From the NCBI RefSeq assembly GCF_024166365.1, contig NC_064821.1:51487093-51551092 (forward strand): a stretch of 64,000 bases of DNA, given 5' to 3'. A program made the translations under genes and the position numbers. Shown here piece after piece: positions 56,291-64,000 of this stretch. Below the pieces are notes generated by a model. It was not told where the DNA came from. It made no database searches and worked only from the letters and a program-made list of their open reading frames with translations. This DNA is from Elephas maximus indicus. Its lineage: Eukaryota > Chordata > Mammalia > Proboscidea > Elephantidae. Each line of letters opens with the position of its first letter. The first letter of the stretch is position 1.

Positions 56291-57539
56291 TGGAGAGGCG
56301 ATCCCGGGCCACTGAGTGGCTGCCATTGCGCCACGCCGCTTTCCTCCTTCCACGAGTGGGAGCAGGAAAAGATAACTTTGGTCTCCACATCGGATCTCTA
56401 CGTCTTTTCCTCTCTAGGCCATTTCTTTCGTTTTGGAACGCTGGAAGGGGGCAGCAGGTAGGTGTTGCTGCTGACAGCCAGGTAAAGGGCACAGCTGGGA
56501 ATAAGGGCAGCGACACCTACTTCTGACTACAGAGTCATCAACTCTGGACCTTCAGCTGCCCAGCCAAGAGCCAAGCCGCCGGCTCCGGGGCGGGGTCAGA
56601 GAGGACAAGGGTGCACCGGGGACAGCCCCCGAGCCTAAATGCAGCCCGGCTTTACCGCTCAAGAGCACACAACCTCCCAACCCTATGCGTCTTAGCAATA
56701 GACGACCTTTCTAGAGCTCCAGCCGTATGCCAAGCACTGGGCTAAGTGTCCCCGAGGATTATTTCACCGAATCCTCAAAACAACTGCATGAAGTAGTGGC
56801 TGTGACTGTCCTATTGTTACAGATGAGCCCAATGAGGTTCAGAGAGGTGAAGTTACCTGCCTGAGTCACACAGCTAGTGAATGGGAGGGGGACGAAGCTG
56901 TCAAGGAGGTCCCTTCTGCCATTTCCCTTTATTGTTCCTGAGATCCCCGGAGCTCAGGATTCAATCTGGAAGAGCTGAAAGGCCCTTAGGTGATACTGAT
57001 AATATTAATTATTGACATAGCTTGAGCGTTTATTATGTGTCAGACACTGATTTATTTAATTCCTCGTTAACCCTAGGACCTAAGAACCCATTTTACAGCC
57101 CCATATTATACATGATAAAACAGGCCCAGAGATGTTCCTGAATTCACAAAGATCACACAGCCAAAATTCAGACCCAGTTCTGACTCCTATTCTGACTACA
57201 GGGCTGTCAAAGGCCAGCCCCCCCTTATTTGACAAGTGGGAAAGCTAAGGTCAGACCGGTGGCTGTGGAGTGATGGGCCACAAGAAGGGCCAGAAGCCAA
57301 AGGGACCCTGCCTCTGACCTCCAGGGATGCAAGGGCTTGTTAGGAGTCACACCCATCTGTTTATACACAGATCTAGCCAGCAACTTGTACACTGCTGTGT
57401 AAACATGTACATTTACAGCTCGGTATTGGACACCTGCACACACAAACACACACCCAGCTGCTTCAAGCCTTCATTTACACCCTTATGACGGGGCGCAGGG
57501 AAGGAAAGGATGACATAGCCTGACCAATGAAGCCAGGAA

Positions 57540-57690
57540 TGCTAGCAAAGCATTTCTCAAAATACAATCATTAGAAATCCACATCAGAATCTCTGAGGAG
57601 CCCTGACCTATGGGATCAGAGTCCTGGTGCACAGCAAGGCACTGGTCCTTTAACAAGCTTCCCAGGGGCTCTGATGCCCTCAAAAAAGTG
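57540..57690 (-). mobile_element. MER20-like hAT fossil
   Basis: GCATTTCTCAAAATACAATC, TTTAACAAGCTTCCCAGGGG and CTGATG are in MER20 order, though diverged. Confidence 0.45.
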
Positions 57691-58619
57691 GGACTCACCC
57701 ACAAGGGGTGTCCCTGGGGTGGGCTGTTCCCAGGGAATGTTTGCATTTCTTAAGATTGCAGTGCTTAACCCAAAGAGTTGGATGATTTAGTTTAAGAACT
57801 GAGGCACCTGACAGCACATGTTGGGCACAGAGACCCTTCTAAAGACGTGGGACCCTGTCCAAGTCATGCATTGTAGGAGAGGACCACCTCTACATGGAGC
57901 CAGTCATCCAGCTCACTGGCTTGTAGGTCGTGTCCCCTGGCTCCTTGGGATGTAATCACTGCTGATGCTTTGGCACCTGGGGTAAGAGGGTCCTTCTTTG
58001 TCCCTCTCTGGATGCTGCTCAAGTAGCTCTTCACTGGTGACAGAGAGTGGTAGGGGGCACTTCCTTGTAAAGTGTCCCTTTGGGTTGGGAAGCTCAGAGC
58101 CCAGCTACTCCTGTGCAGTGGCCCCCAGGGCACAGTGTGAGGGGTAAGGGGGCTCAGTCCAGGCCCTCCCTCCATGGTACCCCACCTCCAGCTCCCTGTC
58201 CTGAGAGGTCACAGGACAAGCCACACAGAGGTGTCCTGACACACAGAGTCAAAGAACCTCAGAGAATATACCACTCGACACCCCCATTCCCCCCTAGGAA
58301 TCTGAGGTCTCAACTGCCTTTCTTTGTACCAGAGAACCCACCTTATCAACTAGAAATCTGTGGATAAAAACGCCTGGATTTGGGGCTTGGGATTCAGTGC
58401 CTGTCATAGACAGGGAAACTAAGGCTGGGGCCCAGACGAGGATTCAGACTGATCTGACCCCTAACCCTAAAAGGCCTCAGTCTCTTCATTTGTGAAATGA
58501 ACAGGAGGGACCAGATGTTCCCTAAACCTCTGATGGACTTGGGGTCCACGGGGGCAGAGAAGCTGGGACTGGAGCAGGGGACCAAGTCAGCAGGGGCCCA
58601 CGAGGGAGTGCTGTGAGGA

Positions 58620-58810
58620 CCCATCTGTCATCTCCATCAGGTTCCGTGGCATCTGCTTATTCATATCTTAATCGGATCAGCATGATAGATGGTCCTGGCA
58701 CCCAGATTGCATTATGGGGTTAATTTATTACATTTTTGAATACCCGTTTGCTGGGAGACTGTTTGTCAAAGTTATTTGCATATTTTCCACCATAATGACA
58801 ATATGTAAGA
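58620..58810. promoter_or_regulatory. Candidate conserved regulatory island
   Basis: Repeat-free AT-rich block: TTAATCGGATCAGCATGATA, GGGGTTAATTTATTAC, ATTTGCATATTTTCC (octamer-like) and CCATAATGAC. GC-rich DNA lies on both sides. Function inferred only. Confidence 0.35.
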
Positions 58811-59410
58811 GGGCGTCTGGGAGGGAAGGATGGATGTTTGGAAGGAGCGAGAGCTTATTTGCCAACTGGAGTGGGTCCCTGAGGGTCTGCAGTGAGGATG
58901 AAGGAAAAATCACTCCCAAGAGACATTTAAATGCGAACTGGGAAGGCGAGCTACAAAGGGTGTGAGCACCCTGGGGTAAAGGCCGATTCCTAGGGGCTTG
59001 CTGAACAAACACACAAGGAGTGAACTGGGTAAACCCACGGGCAATGAACTTGACGTGTCCAGACCCCCAGGATGCTTCCAAACCCCCCTCCTATACCTGC
59101 CAGGCTGATCATGGGACATGTCATCTATCCCATCCCTGTCTGAGGTTCCCAGGACACCAAACACAGTGGGGGAGAGGGGAGCCACAGAGAGGCAGCCATA
59201 TATAGGCTGGTGGCAATTCCACGAATACCCTGATGCTTGGGGGATCAGCCTGTTGGGACACACCCTAAGCAGGGAATCAGCCTTATTCATCCCTTTAGTA
59301 CAACACCTTGCCCAATATTGGTGCAATTCAGGTTCTCAGTGACTGTATGTTAAATGAATGAATAAAACAAATGGCAGAGGCTGACTTGAAAATGTAGTCT
59401 GGATGAAGGG

Positions 59411-59627
59411 CAAACCAAAACCAAACCCTTTGCCATCGAGTCAATTCTGACTCATGATGACCCCATCAGTTACAGAGTAGAATTGAGCTCCATAGGATTT
59501 TCTTGGCTATAATCTTTACAGAAGCAGATCACCAGGCCTTTCTTCTGAGGCACCAAATGGGTAGGTTCAAACTGCCAACCTTTCAGTAAGTAGCCAAGTG
59601 CAAATCATCTGGGCTACCCTGGAACCT
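59411..59627 (-). mobile_element. AfroSINE, minus
   Basis: Tail CAAACCAAAACCAAACCC at the left, GGTTCAAACTGCCAACC and CTACCCTGGAACC at the right. Confidence 0.88.
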
Positions 59628-60012
59628 TTTTTATACACGATTCAAAAGAAAAATTGTGTCTGAATGGTTTCCAAGTCCCCCACCAATTAGAAGTGGCAAA
59701 ATGAATAGAGGAGGAAGAAAAGGGCTGCTAGACTGAAGCAAGTATGCAGTTTGCAGTAGCGATATCAGACACATCCCAGGAAGGGGGAAAGGAGACCAAT
59801 TTAAGGGAGGAGACGGTTTGCGCCGGACTACTAACCTGCGTGCCAGCGCTGTTCTGGGCACTGGGGATACAGTAGCCAACAACAAGGACAAAAATCCCTG
59901 CTCTCACAGAGCATGCATTCAAGTGAGACAGACAGAAAATTAACGCGTAAACAAGTGAATATATATATACCGTGTCAGGTGGTGACAAGGGCTATGAAGC
60001 ATGTTAAGAAGA

Positions 60013-60223
60013 GGGAGCTCTGGTGGGGCAACAGTGAAACACCCAGCTGTTAACTGAAATGTCAGCAACTGGAACCCACCCAGGGTCTCTGCAGGAGAAA
60101 GACCTGGCAATCTGCTTCTGTAAAGATTACAGCCTAGGAAACCCTATGGGGCAGTTCTACTCTGTCACATGGGGCCACTATGAGTTGAAAATTAGCTCGA
60201 TGGCACCTAACAGCAACAACAAA
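60013..60223 (+). mobile_element. AfroSINE, plus
   Basis: GGGAGCTCTGGTGGGGCAAC head, CCTAGGAAACCCTATGGGG body and a GCACCTAACAGCAACAACAA tail that keeps the RTE-type ending. Confidence 0.88.
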
Positions 60224-61359
60224 GGATAAGGTGTTATTTCACATAAGGCTGTCAGAAAAGGTATCTGTGGTGAGGTGACTTTTTTGGCGAAGAAAATGAA
60301 GGAATGAGCCATGCGGCTGTGGGAGAAGAGCGATGCAGGGAGAGGGAAGAGCCAGGGCAAAGGCCCTGGGGCAAACCATTTGAGCCACCCAGAAACCAAA
60401 TGGAGGAGGGGCAAACACCTCTGATTTCAGCGCTTGGGCTGCAGGTGGTGATGGTGTGGGGAAGAGCTACTTTTTGAAAACAAAGCCAGGACTGTGGAAT
60501 GTTCAACGTGGTGCTGTCCTGAAGCCCTTGCTAAAGGCTCCTGAGAGACACCCCAAGGTAAGACAGAGTTGTTGTGCAAGGCCCATTAACTCCCTTTTCT
60601 TCAGGACTAACTGCGATATGCACTAGGCAACATTTTCTTAAGTAACATTTTGCAGGCCAGAAGGCTGCACCTTGAGAACCAGCTCTAACCGGCCACCCAC
60701 ATTTGCAAAGAACCTGACCTCAGAACCTTCCTCTGGAGGGGAGCGCAATTACCAGCCCACCGTTGTACTCAGAGCCCATTCTGGGGTGAGAGGTCCATCC
60801 ACCAGTATATCTGGCCCAAGATGACTTGGCAACCAGACTCCCAAACCTGTACATGGGAGGGGAATTCCAACCATGGGTGGGCTAAGGGTGGCTGAGGTGT
60901 AAGACCCGGAACCAGTCTCCCCATAAAAGATCCCCAAATCCCCAACTCAGGGAGCCTGCAGTCTTCTGGTCACTAAACCTTGTGTTGCTCCTTACCTGCT
61001 CAGACAGTGAACTTGCCACTTTCTGTTTCCTTTGCAACCGGTGCCTGTCTTATTTCAATTGGCTAATAGGACAGAATGAGAACCTGAGAGGCGTTCAGTT
61101 ACATTCCCACACTCCCACCCCAGGGCCTGTTCGTGGGTCCAACCTGCTGTTTCCCTCACAGACACATCCCCAGCGCTGCCCCTTAAATAGCTGCAAGACC
61201 CTTCCCTCTCTGAACCTCAGTTTTCTCATCTGTAAAGTGGGGATAATGACAGCACCAGTCGCATAGGGTTTAGCGAAGAGTAAAGGAGATATTGTCTGCA
61301 AAAATATAAAGTGCAGAATGCCCAGCACATAAATGTTCAATTATAGCCATTATGACAAT
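60224..61359. other. Intergenic, no gene seen
   Basis: Old interspersed-repeat remnants at 60224-60390 that continue the unit broken by the SINE, unique DNA, and a MIR at about 61180-61340 (TCTCATCTGTAAAGTGGGG). Confidence 0.5.
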
Positions 61360-61675
61360 GATATTTAAAAAGCAAAGATGTCCCTTTGATGACTAAGGTG
61401 TACCTGAACCAAGCCATGGTCTTTTTAATAGCCTCATATGCATGAGAAAGCTGGACAATGAAAACAGAAGACATAAGAATTGATGCATTCAAATTGTGGT
61501 GTTGGTGAAGAATACCAAATACACAAAGTGGACTGCCAGAATAACAAACAAATCAGTCTTAGAAGAAATATAACCAGGATGTTCTTTAGAAGCAAGGATG
61601 GCAAGATTTCGCCTTGCTTACTTTGGACATGTCATCAGGAAAGACCAATTATTAGAAAAGGACATCCTGGGGGGT
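61360..61675 (+). mobile_element. RTE LINE 3' fragment
   Basis: Parallel to 42235-42490: AAAAAGCAAAGATGTCCCTT, AACCAAGCCATGGTCTTTT, TACTTTGGACATGTCATCAG. Covers the C-terminal region only. Confidence 0.85.
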
Positions 61676-61689
61676 CAGTGAAAACAAAG

Positions 61690-63060
61690 GAAACCCATTA
61701 TGAAATGAGTTCTTTTATATGGGCTTTTGCCTTGGTTCTTTGGAAAAACAGCTTGAGAGGTTTTCCCCCTAAACCCTGAGGAGTTACCTTTGCCTAGTTT
61801 TCTACCCCAGAGGGTTTGTTACTTTTGTCCAGGTTGATTGACATTTCCTGGGTAAGCTGTAAACAACTTGGCTTTGATGCTTTTTGTCTGGTCCTAGGCT
61901 GCAGTTTGCCCTGTGATTGTTACGTACCTTGCAGAGATTGTTCAATGGACTATGCAAATACGGTGACTTGTAGCCTACTATGCAAATAAAACGTTTGTGG
62001 CCTATGGAGAGGGCTTGGTCAGTTTGTGCCCGCCCCCCTTCACTGGGAGGGACCATACTTTGAAATTGACAATTAATTGTGTATATAAGCAATCCACCCC
62101 ACAGAGGTTTTTCAGACAGAAAGCAAGAAGACAAAGAGCAAGAAAAAGAAGAAAGAGAAAGAAGGCAAGGAATCTCCTAAAAATGCTGTAACACAGCTCA
62201 AGCACTGTATTATAGGTTGAATTGAGTCCCCCCAAAATGCATGTCAACTTGGCTAGGCCGTGATTCTCAGTATTGTGTGGTTGTCCTCCATTTTGTGGTC
62301 TGATGTAATTGTCTTATGTGTTGTATATCCTAACCTGTATGATGTTAATAAGGCAGGATTAGAGGCAATCATGTTAAGGAGGCAGGACACAATCTACAGG
62401 ATTAGGTTGTATCTTGAGTCAATCTTTTTTGAGATATAAAAGATGCAAACAGAGAGAAAAGGAGACCTCTTACCACCAAGAAAGAAGAGCGAGAAACTGA
62501 GTGTATCCTTTGGACCTGGGGTCCCTGTGCTGAGAAACTCCTAGACCCAGAGGAATATTGATGACAAGGAACTTCCCCCAGAGCCGACAAAAAGAGAAAG
62601 CCTTCCCTTAGAGCCGGTGCCTTGAATTCGGACTTCTAGCCTCCTCGACTGTGACAGAATAAATTTCTGTTTGTTAAAGCCATCCACTTGTGGTATTTTT
62701 GTTAAAGCAGCACTCGATAACTAAGACAGACTGTAACACTGATGATGGGGACAGGTCCAGAAGGGGCCCAGTGGCAAGCTGGCAGTGAAAGTTGGCAGGG
62801 CCAAGTAGCCTGTCCTCAGGGGGCCAAGAGGAGTCTGTCCTCAAGGAGCCAGGAGGTGGCCTGCACAACTGAGAGGAGCCGAGAGAGCTGTCCTACACTG
62901 AAGAAGGCAGACTTTGCCTACATGCTTCCTGATCCTGACCCTGATCCTGAATTGTAGTCTCTTCCTTAATACACCATTTAACAGTAAGTACGGTCTGTGA
63001 GTTCTGTGTGGTCATTACAATGGATTATCGAACCCAGAAGAGAAGTAGAGAGTGACATGG
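61690..63060 (+). mobile_element. Class I-like ERV LTR fossil, interrupted
   Basis: Left part ends with a TATA-like TGTATATAAGCAATCC at about 62080. The right part (62729-63060) runs through CTCTTCCTTAATACACC and GTCTGTGAGTTCTGTGTGG, typical of U5 ends of ERV1 LTRs. A MaLR-like LTR sits inside it. Limits and family are tentative; old. Confidence 0.4.
62206..62728 (+). mobile_element. MaLR-like solo LTR fossil, nested
   Basis: Opens TGTATTATAGGTTGAATTGA and closes with ATAACTAAGACA, with the poly(A) signal region GACAGAATAAATTTCTG. Same family as the 8.4-kb copy. It interrupts the surrounding LTR, so it is the younger of the two. Confidence 0.75.
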
Positions 63061-63224
63061 GAGGAATGGCTGGTGTCAGAGAGTGGAGGTATGTCTGACC
63101 TCCACCTCATAGCGATCAGCCTCGGACCGATCTTGATTTGCGTTATCCCCTTGAAGTTAGAAAAGTTCAGGCAAAACCGCCAGTACTCCTACCAATTCAC
63201 AGCAACTAATAACAACAATTAAGA

Positions 63225-63380
63225 TCTATATGCACTTAGAAAAGGAGGGTGAGGATGGTTGCACAACGCAAAGAATGTAACCGGTGTCACTGAATTGCAC
63301 ATGTAGAAACTGCAGAATTGGTGTGTGTTTGCTGTGTGTATTCTCAACAACAAAATAAATTATAAAAAAAAATTTTAAAA
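63225..63380 (+). mobile_element. Ancient L1 3' end
   Basis: GGATGGTTGCACAACGC, AATGTAACCGGTGTCACTGA, ATTGCACATG and an A-rich end follow mammalian L1 3' UTR order. Confidence 0.6.
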
Positions 63381-63888
63381 ACTACACGCACTATCTAAGC
63401 CCATAGAACAAACGTTCTGGACTGGCCACCATGCTTCCAACACTTCCTCAAAACCCTTTCTTAACTGTGCTCCCACCATTCCCATTTCTCAAGGTAGCAG
63501 GCAACCCTCAAGGTGCCCTAAGATTGGACATGCATCCTCAAAGAGCAAGATGCCTAAAGTCAAAGGGTTGTGGCCCCCTGACAGCTCCTCCCTTGCCCGG
63601 CCTTCTGGTGAGGCCTGATCTACCCAGCTGCCTCAGAGCCCAAGGTCCACTACTGACCTCAGACCCAGGCCAGAGCCCTGACCTTAGGCTACTATCCCAG
63701 GCTGCTTCCAGTCATTCAGTCACTGATCCCTCATTGGTCAGGGGCAACTTACAGATCATCTCTTCAACTTTGAACCTTTCCCCAGAGAAATACACAGAGA
63801 CACTAAATGTCTTACACAATTTCAGGAACTCCCAGCCCCTCCAAAGCCACCCTGGACCACTGGGTAAAAAGCCTTGATCCAGCTTAAT
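63381..63888. other. Intergenic, no gene seen
   Basis: GC-rich unique DNA. A 148-codon open frame at 63431-63877 is Pro/Leu/Ser-rich and has no recognised domain or splice context. Confidence 0.45.
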
Positions 63889-64000
63889 TTCTACCTTTTT
63901 TTTTTTTGTTAATAACAGCTGTATCCACAAACCATAAAGTTCACCCTTTTAAAGTGGGCAATTTAGTGGTTTTTAGTATATTCACAAAGTTGTGCATCAA
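63889..64000 (-). mobile_element. L1-type repeat, cut by window end
   Basis: ACCATAAAGTTCACCCTTTT, TTTAGTGGTTTTTAGTATAT and CACAAAGTTGTGCA are widespread mammalian L1-derived sequence. Strand tentative. Confidence 0.4.

Larger units (their letters stand above)
56291..59410. other. Region upstream of MAD2L2, no coding sequence seen
   Basis: Contains MIRs at about 56690-56885 (GATGAGCCCAATGAGGTTCA) and 56995-57190, a MER20-like fossil at about 57540-57690 and unique DNA. By synteny it may be the first intron or flank of DRAXIN, but nothing in the sequence proves it. Confidence 0.5.

Overview
The window is nuclear DNA from a placental mammal, almost certainly an afrothere and most likely a paenungulate such as an elephant. 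The evidence is about 28 tRNA-derived SINEs of the AfroSINE type, three stretches of RTE-clade LINE whose 3' tail matches the SINE tail, old mammalian MIR, L1 and hAT copies, CpG-island promoters and GT-AG introns. The species cannot be fixed from the sequence alone.

Four complete protein-coding genes occupy 27-56 kb, in the order known from human chromosome 1p36.22. FBXO2 (minus strand, 6 coding exons, 296 aa) and FBXO44 (plus, 5 coding exons, 255 aa) lie head to head around a CpG island at about 32.6-33.6 kb. FBXO6 (plus, 5 coding exons, 286 aa) follows behind its own CpG island at about 42.7-43.3 kb. MAD2L2/REV7 (minus, 8 coding exons, 211 aa) converges on FBXO6, with the two poly(A) signals about 160 bp apart, and starts at a CpG island at 55.3-56.3 kb. 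Every coding exon has a GT donor and an AG acceptor, and all reading frames close exactly. The three F-box genes are tandem paralogs: an N-terminal F-box recruits SKP1-CUL1 and a C-terminal FBA (sugar-binding) domain recruits substrate, which for FBXO2 and FBXO6 is mainly N-glycoproteins in ER-associated degradation. MAD2L2 is an unrelated HORMA-domain adaptor of DNA polymerase zeta, shieldin and APC/C control.

Region by region: 1-27 kb is intergenic on the FBXO2 3' side, with SINEs, an antisense RTE LINE fragment, MaLR-like LTR fossils (one with two LTRs and an internal part, 13.26-15.55 kb), an L1-like poly(A) element and a few AT-rich, homeodomain-motif-rich islands that look like regulatory DNA. 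27-38.7 kb is the FBXO2-FBXO44 pair. 39.6-42.7 kb is a decayed RTE LINE carrying two SINEs at one target site. 42.7-56.3 kb holds FBXO6 and MAD2L2. 56.3-64 kb has no recognisable coding sequence; by synteny it should lead into DRAXIN, of which no coding exon is seen here.

I found no evidence of a wholly new system. The best leads are a six-unit GC-box minisatellite in the FBXO2/FBXO44 promoter, a likely gene-conversion tract between FBXO44 and FBXO6, an apparently frame-switched FBXO6 C-terminus, a tRNA-Gly-headed SINE family, and SINEs with internal 37-bp and 41-bp tandem amplifications.
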